The notes beneath the pieces were generated by a model. That model did no database searches, was not told the origin of the DNA, and saw only the letters and a program-made list of their open reading frames with translations. Positions 1-7,180 of a DNA stretch of 64,000 bases are shown in pieces. Origin of the DNA: Claveliimonas acetigenes (GTDB lineage Bacteria; Bacillota; Clostridia; Lachnospirales; Lachnospiraceae); contig NZ_JAOQJU010000001.1 of the NCBI RefSeq assembly GCF_025567385.1, positions 1 to 64,000 of the forward strand, in the 5' to 3' direction. The translations under genes were made by a program, and so were the position numbers. The number at the start of each line of letters is the position of its first letter. The first letter of the stretch is position 1.

Positions 1-93
1 AAGACCCCTTGAAGACGACGAGGTAGATAGGGCAGAGGTGGAAGCATGGCAACATGTGGAGCTGACTGTTACTAATCGGTCGAGGGCATAACC
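1..93 (+). rRNA. 23S ribosomal RNA, 3' end (partial)
   Basis: The first 93 bases match the conserved 3' end of bacterial 23S rRNA: the CCTTGAAGACGACGAGGT block, the GCAGAGGTGGAAG block, and the closing ACTAATCGGTCGAGGG segment. The gene enters from the left edge, so only its end is seen. The exact 3' end is estimated from where the family usually stops. No 5S rRNA follows before the terminator at 174-205. Confidence 0.95.
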
Positions 94-173
94 AAAGCAA
101 GGTGGATAGGAAAAAGATGGATTGAAAAGTATTTCTTATATGCAGTTTTGAAGGTACATAAAATTACTTAAAC

Positions 174-205
174 AGACACTTTTTAGCAGGAAGTGTCTTT
201 TTTTG
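174..205 (+). terminator. Intrinsic terminator of the rRNA operon
   Basis: An 8-bp perfect stem (AGACACTT / AAGTGTCT) with a short loop is followed by a run of T. It lies about 80 bases after the 23S end and closes the rRNA transcript. Confidence 0.85.
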
Positions 206-308
206 TTTATATGAATTGAATATAATAATGAATATTTTGCGAGACTCCTTGTATTTTTTTCGATTTCTATTTATAATGCAGATGAATCAAGTAAAGAAAG
301 GATTAACT

Positions 309-1361
309 ATGAAAAGAAAATTTAACAGAAAATTTTGTGGCATCCTTGCTCTTACGGTCACTCTAGTGGCAATACCGGTGTCGGCCACCGATGTTCAGAG
401 CCTGGAGAATAAGACAAATGATTTACAAGAAGAACTGGAAGGTGTTAATCAAGAACTTCTGGAGATTAGTAACCAGATAGAAGATACGGAAGCCCAGATT
501 GAAAATGTAAATAATGAAATGCTTCGTCTTGAGGATTCTCTTTCGATTTCAAAAGAAAACGAAGAGCGTCAGTATGAGGCCATGAAAGCACGTATTAAGT
601 ATATGTATGAAAATGACGGCTTTTCTATGTTGGAATTTTTGTGCTCGGCAGAAAGTATGTCAGATTTTCTGAACAAGGCAGATTTTGTTCAGAATATTAG
701 TAGTTATGACAGAGAGAAATTTGAGCTGTTGAAAGCAATGCGGGAAGGAATCGATGAGCAAGAAGCAAGTTTAGAAGAAGAGCAGGCCTCTTTGGAAGAG
801 CTTGAAAGTCAATTGAAAGCACAGCAAGAATCATTAGAGAAAAAAGCGGAGGAGACTTCGACGGATTTGAAAGCCTTTAATGCGCAGCTTCAGGCTCTGC
901 GAGAGGAAGAACAGCGCAAAGCGGAAGAAGAAGCAGCAGCGGCAGCGGCTGCGGCGGCTGCTGCTGAAGCCGCAAGTCAGAGTGCTTCAGCCTCTTCGTC
1001 TTTTGGAAGTTCTAATGAGAATTCGTCTGGAAGCAAGGATACGGGCAGCAGTAATTCTTCGTCAGGTAATTCGGGTTATGTCTATGCTTCTGGCGGAGCG
1101 TTGACACCGGAGAAGGGCGTTGTTTATTATGATGGACATCGAGAAACTTACTATTCTCAGCGAGTGTTGCCGGGGGGCGGTCTCAATATTCCGGGACGTC
1201 ATGTGGCGGAGGATGGAACAATCAGAGATATTGACGGCTATATTTGTGTGGCAAGCAGTGATTATCCCAGAGGAACTATTGTTAATACATCACTGGGATT
1301 AGGAAAGGTCTATGACAGTGGGTGTGCAAGCGGTACGATTGATATCTATACAGATTGGTAA
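309..1361 (+). CDS. Secreted coiled-coil protein with C-terminal 3D (DPBB-type) domain
   Basis: The protein has 350 residues. It starts with a signal peptide (lysine-rich start, hydrophobic stretch, cleavage near VSA-TD). About 180 residues of coiled coil follow, of the kind found at the N terminus of PcsB/CwlO-type peptidoglycan hydrolases, then an alanine-rich and a serine/glycine-rich linker. The C-terminal 80 residues end in YDSGCASGTIDIYTDW, which fits a 3D domain (three conserved Asp, double-psi beta barrel) seen in lytic murein enzymes. The start at 309 is chosen because AGAAAGG lies just upstream; an upstream in-frame ATG at 216 has no such site. The role in cell-wall turnover is inferred. 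Confidence 0.75.
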   Translation: MKRKFNRKFCGILALTVTLVAIPVSATDVQSLENKTNDLQEELEGVNQELLEISNQIEDTEAQIENVNNEMLRLEDSLSISKENEERQYEAMKARIKYMYENDGFSMLEFLCSAESMSDFLNKADFVQNISSYDREKFELLKAMREGIDEQEASLEEEQASLEELESQLKAQQESLEKKAEETSTDLKAFNAQLQALREEEQRKAEEEAAAAAAAAAAAEAASQSASASSSFGSSNENSSGSKDTGSSNSSSGNSGYVYASGGALTPEKGVVYYDGHRETYYSQRVLPGGGLNIPGRHVAEDGTIRDIDGYICVASSDYPRGTIVNTSLGLGKVYDSGCASGTIDIYTDW

Positions 1362-1444
1362 AATGAATGATGAAAGGATTTATTTTTTCTTATAAAAGGT
1401 GTATGATAAGAGATAGAAAAAATAGATAATGAGAGGAAAGAAAG

Positions 1445-2977
1445 ATGCAGACAGCAGAATGGAAAGATGATTATAAGGAATTTGAGTTTGTAACTAGACA
1501 GTTTTATGCAGGAGAGGTTCCGATGCCGAAGTATAAAGGATTTTCGGGTGGATTTGGAAGTTATGCGCAGAGGGGCGGACAAGCAAGTATGCTGAGACTG
1601 CGTTTGCCTGGCGGACGAATTACGAAGGAAAAGCTTGGTTTCATTGTGAATAGTATTGAAAAATACCAGATCAACAAATTACATTTTACAACATGTCAGA
1701 CGGTGCAGCTTCACAATTTGAATGCGGATGCGGTGTGCGAGCTTGCCGTGGAAGCGTTGGATTATGGAATTGTTACGAGGGGCGGAGGTGGAGATTTCCC
1801 GAGAAATGTGATGGTATCACCTCTTGCCGGTGTAGAAGAAGGTGAGTATTTTGATGTTTCGCCATATGCACAGGCTGCTGCAGATTATCTTATGGGATTG
1901 ATTAAAACGGTAAAACTTCCGAGAAAACTGAAAGTATGTTTTTCTAATTCGCCGGCAAATTTGACGCATGCTACTTTCAGAGATCTTGGATTTGCTGCAA
2001 GGGAAGATGGCAGATTTGATGTCTACAGCGCCGGAGGCCTTGGAAACAATCCAAAGCTGGGGATTTTGACTGCACAGGCTGTGGAAGGCAGAAAGATCCT
2101 TTATTATATTCAGGCGATGGTAAATTTGTTTACCACATATGGAAATTATGAAAATCGTGCAAAAGCAAGAACCAGATATATGCAGGATGTACTTGGTGAT
2201 AAGTATGTAGAGGAATTTACAAAGAAGCTGGAAGAAGTGATGGAAAGCGGAGTGAATCTGGATATTGATGTTGAGGAAACTCCGGTGACTAAGCAGGGCG
2301 ATGGCGTGAAGGTTGAAGACAGAAGAGTCAGTCCGCAGAAACAGGAAGGGCTTTATGCTGTAAAATATCATCCGATTGGCGGATGTCCGTCTCCTGAAAA
2401 GATGACAGAGATTTATCAGGCAATTCTAGATATGGATCAGGTGGAACTTCGTCTTGTGCCGGATGAGTCTGTGTATATTATTAATTGTAACGGCAGTGAG
2501 GCAGAAAGAATCCTGAAGCTTACTGATGATGGCGCAAAGAATGTATTTGAGAATTCTGTTGCATGTATCGGAGCGTCTATCTGCCAGGTGGGAGTAAGAG
2601 ATTCCCAGAAATTAATGGCAGATTTGTTGGAAGCTTCCAGAGAATGGGGGTATGCGGACGGCGTATTGCCGCAGATTCATATCTCAGGCTGCCCATCATC
2701 CTGCGGAACTCACCAGATTGGAAGGATCGGATTTCGGGGCGGTGTCAAGAAAGTAGAAGGAAAGACAGAACCGGCATTTGTCCTTTATGTAAACGGGGAG
2801 GAAGAAGAAGGCGGCGAAAGATTCGGCGAACAAATTGGTACGATTCTGGAAAGAGATATTCCAACATTTTTAAAGGCGCTGGGGCAGGAAATATCTGACA
2901 GCGGCTGCAAATACGATGAATGGTATGCGGAACATGCGGACAGGTTTAAGGAGATTGCGGCTCCGTATGTAGGATAA
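1445..2977 (+). CDS. Nitrite/sulfite reductase, siroheme-[4Fe-4S] type
   Basis: The 510-residue protein has the two-fold ferredoxin-like plus siroheme fold of assimilatory sulfite/nitrite reductases. Family landmarks are TTCQTVQLHNL near the N terminus, RGGGGDFPRN, and the cluster ligands as a C-x5-C pair (ACIGASIC) followed by a C-x3-C pair (SGCPSSCGTHQ). These four Cys bind the 4Fe-4S cluster bridged to siroheme. It would carry out six-electron reduction of sulfite or nitrite in the cytoplasm. No partner flavoprotein or cys gene is adjacent, so the substrate and electron donor cannot be read from context. GAGGAAAG lies upstream of the ATG. Confidence 0.88.
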   Translation: MQTAEWKDDYKEFEFVTRQFYAGEVPMPKYKGFSGGFGSYAQRGGQASMLRLRLPGGRITKEKLGFIVNSIEKYQINKLHFTTCQTVQLHNLNADAVCELAVEALDYGIVTRGGGGDFPRNVMVSPLAGVEEGEYFDVSPYAQAAADYLMGLIKTVKLPRKLKVCFSNSPANLTHATFRDLGFAAREDGRFDVYSAGGLGNNPKLGILTAQAVEGRKILYYIQAMVNLFTTYGNYENRAKARTRYMQDVLGDKYVEEFTKKLEEVMESGVNLDIDVEETPVTKQGDGVKVEDRRVSPQKQEGLYAVKYHPIGGCPSPEKMTEIYQAILDMDQVELRLVPDESVYIINCNGSEAERILKLTDDGAKNVFENSVACIGASICQVGVRDSQKLMADLLEASREWGYADGVLPQIHISGCPSSCGTHQIGRIGFRGGVKKVEGKTEPAFVLYVNGEEEEGGERFGEQIGTILERDIPTFLKALGQEISDSGCKYDEWYAEHADRFKEIAAPYVG

Positions 2978-2994
2978 TAAGATTTGAGAAATGC

Positions 2995-3036
2995 AAAAGC
3001 AGAGTGTTCAGGAAAGTGTTACACTCTGCTTTTCTT
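2995..3036. terminator. Terminator shared by convergent genes
   Basis: A perfect stem (AAGCAGAGTGT / ACACTCTGCTT) with a 13-base loop and T-rich 3' flank sits between the stop of the sulfite/nitrite reductase and the stop of the convergent deacetylase gene. An A-run on the other side lets it work in both directions. Confidence 0.85.
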
Positions 3037-3894
3037 TTACAGAAGGGCACTTAAAGGTTTGAAGCTATAGCCCATTTCTTCCCACTTGGTCAGAAGTTCA
3101 TCCAGAATTTCCGCATTGGTAGAAGAAGTACTGTGAAGCAGAACAATAGCGCCGGGATGGATGCGGCCAAGCAGTTTGTCGAATGCCTCAGTTTTAGTCG
3201 GCTGATCATCCTGATACCAATCCACATAGGCGAGACTCCAGAAGAAGGTCTTATAACCCATTTCCTGAGCCATTTTAAGATTACTTTCACTGTATTTACC
3301 CTGGGGAGGCCGGTAGTATTTAGTCATAGAGTCCCCGGTAATATTCTGGTAAATGGTTTCAACTTTGTTTAGTTCTTCTGAAAAAGCTTCTTTTGACGAT
3401 ATTTGGGACATGTCGGGATGGGAATAAGTATGATTACCGACGGTGTGTCCTTCTTCCGTCATACGCTTGATTAAATCAGGATTTTCTTCAATAAAAGTTC
3501 CTACAACAAAAAAGGTGGCAGGTGCTTTATGAATTTTTAAGGCATCAAGAATCGGCGCTGTATTTCCGTTCTCGTAGCCGGCATCAAAAGTGAGGTACAG
3601 TACTTTTTCTTCTGTCTGTTCTGCATAGTAGGCATCGAATTGTTTCAGCTCTTCTGCGGTAGCATTTGCTACGGGCGGCTTCCCATCCTCCTGAAAACTG
3701 AGTCCCCAGTTTCCTTCCGCGGAAGTTTCTACTACTTCCGAATCAGCAGCTCCTGAAGATTTCGCATCAAAATGATTGGCAGATGCTATGTTGAAGTGAT
3801 CGACTGCCTGGGCGGTAAAACGTCCCGTTAAAAATGCTGCTGCAAACAGGAAGAGAGTTTTGGCAATTTTCTTATAATTAGGTCTGTGCTTCAT
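3037..3894 (-). CDS. pdaA: Polysaccharide deacetylase, PdaA type
   Basis: This 285-residue protein has an N-terminal membrane anchor or signal (residues about 10-30) and a NodB deacetylase domain. Motif 1 is TFDAGYENG (102-110), in which the second Asp of the usual TFDD is missing, as it also is in Bacillus PdaA (TFDNGYENG). Motif 2 is the metal-binding HTYSH (155-159). RPPQG and LLHS follow. PdaA removes acetyl groups from N-acetylmuramic acid as a step to muramic-delta-lactam in spore cortex, which fits the sporulation genes later in the window. It probably shares a transcript with the lipoprotein gene upstream (63-base gap). The symbol is given by family resemblance. Confidence 0.82.
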   Translation of the reverse strand: MKHRPNYKKIAKTLFLFAAAFLTGRFTAQAVDHFNIASANHFDAKSSGAADSEVVETSAEGNWGLSFQEDGKPPVANATAEELKQFDAYYAEQTEEKVLYLTFDAGYENGNTAPILDALKIHKAPATFFVVGTFIEENPDLIKRMTEEGHTVGNHTYSHPDMSQISSKEAFSEELNKVETIYQNITGDSMTKYYRPPQGKYSESNLKMAQEMGYKTFFWSLAYVDWYQDDQPTKTEAFDKLLGRIHPGAIVLLHSTSSTNAEILDELLTKWEEMGYSFKPLSALL

Positions 3895-3957
3895 AAAAGC
3901 CTCAAAAGATATTTTTACTTTATTCTATTCCACTTGTACTTTCGTTAGTCATTTTAT

Positions 3958-4353
3958 TTACTTATGCGCTTTAAAATCGTACGCTAACCGTTCCTCGGAG
4001 ATGTTCAGCTTTTCTTCCAGTTTTTCCAATTCGTACTCCTGCGCCTGATAGTCTGTGTAGGAGAGCCCGCCCTGTAGATACTGACTTTCAATATAATCAT
4101 CATAGTGTTCTATTTTTTCTTCCACATCTTCTAACTCGCTTTTTAGAACAGAAAAACGTCGAAGGTTTTCGGCCGGAATTTCTCCCGGTACGGCACTATT
4201 GGAGTGAAGAGTTACGTCATCTACTGCTTGGGAGAGAAATTCCACAGATTCTTCTGCAAAATAGCTGCTTTTGTTATTTGTATTTCTGCATCCTGTAAGA
4301 ACAGGAAGGCATAATATAATAAAAAATAAGGTTAATAAAAATTTTTTCTTCAT
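3958..4353 (-). CDS. Small lipoprotein with helical/coiled-coil domain
   Basis: The 131-residue protein has a lipoprotein signal peptide with lipobox LTGC at residues 19-22. The mature part is mostly charged helix (for example ELEDVEEKIEHYDDYIES and YELEKLEEKLNISEERL), so a short extracellular coiled coil is likely. I do not recognise a family. It lies upstream of, and in line with, the PdaA-type deacetylase, which suggests a role at the cell envelope, but the function is unknown. Confidence 0.7.
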   Translation of the reverse strand: MKKKFLLTLFFIILCLPVLTGCRNTNNKSSYFAEESVEFLSQAVDDVTLHSNSAVPGEIPAENLRRFSVLKSELEDVEEKIEHYDDYIESQYLQGGLSYTDYQAQEYELEKLEEKLNISEERLAYDFKAHK

Positions 4354-4454
4354 GAGTATTTCCTCGCTTTTTGTATTTGTTAAAAGTATTTTATTTTTTT
4401 AGTTTTATCATACGTGGAAAAAGAAGCAAATTTAGCGGATGTTTATAAAGTTGG

Positions 4455-4483
4455 TTGAAATTGGAAAATAGCAGGCGTATAAT
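4455..4483 (+). promoter_or_regulatory. Vegetative promoter of ferritin gene
   Basis: TTGAAA at 4455-4460 and TATAAT at 4478-4483 are separated by 17 bases. The ferritin start codon is 31 bases downstream of the -10. Confidence 0.8.
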
Positions 4484-4513
4484 AAAGTAGATTAAAAACA
4501 GGAGGTAATGCTT

Positions 4514-5026
4514 ATGTTAGATAAAAAAGTGGTAGAATTGTTAAACCAGCAAGTGAATAAGGAATTTTATTCCGCTTACTTATATCTTGATTTTTCTAAT
4601 TTCTATTATGATGAAGGATTGGAAGGATTTGGAAATTGGTATAAGATTCAGGCACAGGAAGAACGGGATCATGCGATGCTTTTTATTCAGTATTTGCAGA
4701 ATAACGGCGAGAAAGTGACACTGGAAGCAATTGATAAGCCGGCAGTTACACTTGAGAGCGCCAAGGCTGTACTTGCAGAAGGATTAAAGCATGAGCAGTA
4801 TGTGACAAGTCTGATCCACAACATCTATGATGCGGCATATTCTGTAAAAGACTTCCGTACAATGCAGTTTTTGGACTGGTTTGTAAAAGAGCAGGGCGAA
4901 GAAGAGACCAATGCAGAAGGACTGGTAAAGAAGTTTGAGTTATTCGGAGATGATCCGAAGAGCTTGTATATGTTGGATAATGAGCTGGGAGCGAGGGTAT
5001 ATTCCGCGCCATCATTAGTATTATAA
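4514..5026 (+). CDS. ftnA: Non-haem ferritin
   Basis: The 170-residue four-helix protein stores iron as ferric mineral in a 24-subunit shell. Ferroxidase-centre residues are visible: Glu in NKEFYSAYLYL, the E-x-x-H pair in AQEERDHA, and Glu/Gln in FVKEQGEEE. The start at 4514 is preferred over the ATG at 4508 because AGGAGGT ends only one base before 4508 but seven before 4514. It has its own strong promoter and appears monocistronic. No Fur-like box could be assigned by eye. Confidence 0.92.
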   Translation: MLDKKVVELLNQQVNKEFYSAYLYLDFSNFYYDEGLEGFGNWYKIQAQEERDHAMLFIQYLQNNGEKVTLEAIDKPAVTLESAKAVLAEGLKHEQYVTSLIHNIYDAAYSVKDFRTMQFLDWFVKEQGEEETNAEGLVKKFELFGDDPKSLYMLDNELGARVYSAPSLVL

Positions 5027-5034
5027 AAAAAGTA

Positions 5035-5064
5035 TTGACAAGAAGCGGTCACTTGTGATATAAA
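5035..5064 (+). promoter_or_regulatory. Promoter of tRNA-Trp
   Basis: A perfect TTGACA at 5035-5040 and TATAAA at 5059-5064 are spaced by 18 bases, 36 bases before the tRNA. The -10 lies inside the loop of an 11-bp inverted repeat (5043-5080). Confidence 0.75.
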
Positions 5065-5080
5065 TAACTAGTGACCGCTT
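5043..5080. repeat. 11-bp perfect inverted repeat around tRNA-Trp -10
   Basis: AAGCGGTCACT (5043-5053) and AGTGACCGCTT (5070-5080) are exact reverse complements with a 16-base loop. No T-run follows, so a simple terminator for ferritin is unlikely, though not excluded. It could be an operator, or an RNA hairpin in read-through transcripts. Confidence 0.75.
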
Positions 5081-5099
5081 GAGGTTGCAAATTACATAT

Positions 5100-5170
5100 A
5101 GGGGATTGGTCAAATGGTATGACAGGAGTCTCCAAAACTCTTAGCGGGAGTTCGATTCTCTCATCCCCTG
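5100..5170 (+). tRNA. tRNA-Trp (CCA)
   Basis: The acceptor stem AGGGGAT pairs with ATCCCCT. The D arm is GTCA/TGAC, and the anticodon stem GGAGT/ACTCT encloses the loop CTCCAAA with anticodon CCA. The T arm is GGGAG/CTCTC with loop TTCGATT. The discriminator base is G, as expected for tRNA-Trp. CCA is not encoded. Confidence 0.95.
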
Positions 5171-5256
5171 TTAAAAATCTAGTAAAAGAAAGGCTTTTCG
5201 TATGCCTACTAGAAAAAGTTAACACGAAAGTTAACACAGAAGCGATTGAATGAAAG

Positions 5257-5305
5257 GTGACAATATAAGTACAATGAAAGAGTGTATTTATATTGTCACT
5301 TTTTT
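5257..5305 (+). terminator. Strong intrinsic terminator after tRNA-Trp
   Basis: A perfect 12-bp stem (GTGACAATATAA / TTATATTGTCAC) is followed by six T. It lies 87 bases after the tRNA. The stretch between carries a tandem AAGTTAACACGA/AAGTTAACACAG repeat and no gene. Confidence 0.85.
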
Positions 5306-5476
5306 GTGTTGGGGGAGCCTTTACATTCGATATAGCAAAAAGAATTTTAAGATAGGCGATATGTATTGGATGCACACATATCAAGAAAATAATTTATCGA
5401 ACCGAACTTGTTTTTTATCTTGAATATCTTCGTAATTACGAAGATAATTAGCGTAAAAGGGAGAAGGAGAGCGATT

Positions 5477-5611
5477 ATGTTTAAAGAAATGGCCGCAGCC
5501 ATGCCAGATAGAGAAATAGAGCGGTGCATGTCTATCTTGGTGGAAGGTAGTGTTATTTTGAGCATTAAGCGGGATGTTATACAGAATGCAATTGATAAAC
5601 ATTCAAAGTAG
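5477..5611 (+). CDS. 44-residue protein of unknown function
   Basis: A short reading frame starts at an ATG preceded by a purine-rich ribosome binding site (GGAGAAGGAGAG). It encodes a 44-residue, mostly helical protein beginning MFKEMAAAMPDREIERCM. I recognise no family. It sits in the AT-rich patch beside tRNA-Trp and overlaps the next frame, so it could be the N-terminal remnant of a gene whose distal part was lost or shifted. Confidence 0.45.
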   Translation: MFKEMAAAMPDREIERCMSILVEGSVILSIKRDVIQNAIDKHSK

Positions 5612-6407
5612 AGACGCAAAACAAAAAGAATACTCTTTGTCATTGCTCCCTGATTCGGTTCGAGAAGTATCGGATGGAATAGAGTATAGAAATGATGGAG
5701 AATATCTGTACATACAATATATGGTTGCAAAGGGATATAGTGAGTATTGGAAGAGTAATATGTTTATATTAAACTATTCATCTATTTCATCGCAATTGAG
5801 AAAAGCAAAAGATAAAAAGAAAGAATTAAAAAGTCAAAATACGGCCTTATTGGAAGAAAATAGCAATTTAAAACTTGAAAATGATGAACTCTCGAATGGC
5901 GCGCAAAAACAATTGTCGGATATTAAGAATGCTTATGAAAAGGGTGAGTGGCAGAATGTGATAGATTTATCAAGTGCTCTTCATGAGAAGTATAATGGAA
6001 GTGAAGAAGATATAGAAGCACAACAGTTAGCAAAAACAAGTCAGGAGAATATAGATAAACAAAAGGCGGCAGAAGAAGCTGAGAAAGCTAAAGGTTATGA
6101 AACGGGTATTACATATGATCAACTTGCAAGAACTCCCGATGATTACGAAGGACAGAAAATTAAGTTCTATGGAAAAGTCATTCAGGTAATGGAATCAGAT
6201 AGTTCGGTAACAATAAGATTAGCGGTGAATGATGATTATGATACAATATTATATGGACAATATTCTAAATCAATAGTATCATCACGGGTTTTGGAAGATG
6301 ATTATATTACTGTATATGGAACTTCAGTAGGAACTATTAGTTATCAGTCTACAATGGGTGGAACGATAACTATACCGGGAGTTTATATAGAAAAAATAGA
6401 GCAGTAA
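5574..6407 (+). CDS. Coiled-coil protein with C-terminal OB-fold-like domain, possibly truncated
   Basis: The open frame encodes up to 277 residues, but no convincing ribosome binding site precedes the first ATG, so the true start is unclear. A coiled coil (residues about 80-115) and a charged helix are followed by a beta-rich C-terminal domain starting YEGQKIKFYGKVIQV. That domain resembles the tRNA_anti-like OB fold seen in mobile-element and secreted proteins of Firmicutes. The base composition is clearly more AT-rich than its neighbours. No signal peptide is visible at the N terminus, which suggests loss of the 5' end. The function is unknown. Confidence 0.5.
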   Translation: MLYRMQLINIQSRDAKQKEYSLSLLPDSVREVSDGIEYRNDGEYLYIQYMVAKGYSEYWKSNMFILNYSSISSQLRKAKDKKKELKSQNTALLEENSNLKLENDELSNGAQKQLSDIKNAYEKGEWQNVIDLSSALHEKYNGSEEDIEAQQLAKTSQENIDKQKAAEEAEKAKGYETGITYDQLARTPDDYEGQKIKFYGKVIQVMESDSSVTIRLAVNDDYDTILYGQYSKSIVSSRVLEDDYITVYGTSVGTISYQSTMGGTITIPGVYIEKIEQ

Positions 6408-6798
6408 ATGTATAAGTACCTTAAGTCTATTCAAAAATGGGTAAGTAGAAATTGAATGAAGGAATACTTCAATGTTGAAAATTCGACTCAATACATGAGT
6501 AAAACACCTGCCACGTTTGGACAAAAATGTTTTGGTTTTGAAATTCTTGCTACTAATACCATATATAGTATGTTAAATTAACGAAAATGGCCTTATTTTT
6601 GGCTTGAAGCTGGACACCCTAAGAAGATTACACCCGACATCAGAAAAACCAAATTTAAGCCATAAAACACTTGATAACTATAGAGAATTAAAATAAAGAA
6701 ATGAGCCTGACGGATTGAAAAATCAATCTTCAAGGCTCTGGGTTCTAAGTTGGAAAGTATTATAATCTGAGAAAGATATGCTTATTAGTTGTAGATTA
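6408..6798. other. AT-rich gene-free stretch
   Basis: About 390 bases without a supportable gene on either strand. It holds an interrupted inverted repeat (6703-6738). The composition matches the preceding AT-rich frames, so it belongs to the same foreign-looking patch. Confidence 0.6.
6703..6738. repeat. Interrupted inverted repeat
   Basis: GAGCCT and GATTGA are mirrored by TCAATC and AGGCTC around an AAAA loop, with short unpaired spacers. No T-run follows. It could be a decayed terminator or the end of a lost element. Confidence 0.5.
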
Positions 6799-6830
6799 GG
6801 GGTTGTCGGGAAATAGACAGCCCCTTTTTC
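6799..6830 (+). terminator. Intrinsic terminator
   Basis: A 9-bp stem (GGGGTTGTC / GACAGCCCC) with an 8-base loop is followed by TTTTT. It insulates the hipA remnant and nucleotidyltransferase transcript from upstream reads. Confidence 0.8.
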
Positions 6831-6887
6831 TTTATTGTATTTTTTTAGAAGTATGATAATATAATAATAGATAAGATATTAGATATT

Positions 6888-6917
6888 TTGATTAAAAAAC
6901 GGTATTTTAGATATTAT
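6888..6917 (+). promoter_or_regulatory. Promoter of the hipA remnant
   Basis: TTGATT at 6888-6893 and TATTAT at 6912-6917 are 18 bases apart. A good AAAGGAG site and ATG follow 20 bases later, so the truncated gene is probably still expressed and carries the nucleotidyltransferase gene behind it. Confidence 0.55.
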
Positions 6918-6937
6918 ATTATCTGTAAAGGAGAAAA

Positions 6938-7180
6938 ATGGAACAGTTTGTCGGAACTCTGGATATGACTACCAGCCGTAAGGCGGCGTTTCAATACAGT
7001 GATGAATGGATGGAAAATGGATTTTCTATCAGTCCGTTTTCCCTGCCGCTAAAAAAGCAGGTGTTTATTCTAACAAAAGATTATTTCAGCGGTTTGTTTG
7101 GTGTTTTCCGAAAATATGCAGATAAAAATTGGAAGAGATATTATGAAAACAGAAGAATTATTGACAGGACTGCTTTCTGA
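6938..7180 (+). pseudogene. hipA N-terminal fragment (truncated toxin kinase)
   Basis: The first 54 or so of 80 residues match the start of HipA-family Ser/Thr kinases of type II toxin-antitoxin systems: GTLDM, the aromatic FQYSDEWMENGFSISPFSLP block, and SGLFGVF. In intact HipA the last motif continues as FADSLPDGWG. Here it switches after GVF to an unrelated 26-residue tail that is the upstream sequence of the next gene. The kinase domain is absent, so this is a deletion remnant. The ribosome binding site (AAAGGAG) and promoter are intact. No hipB-like antitoxin gene is present. Confidence 0.75.

Noticed and set aside
5049..5384. Minus-strand frame over tRNA-Trp
   Set aside because: Also an antisense-tRNA artefact, with no ribosome site and no homology marks.
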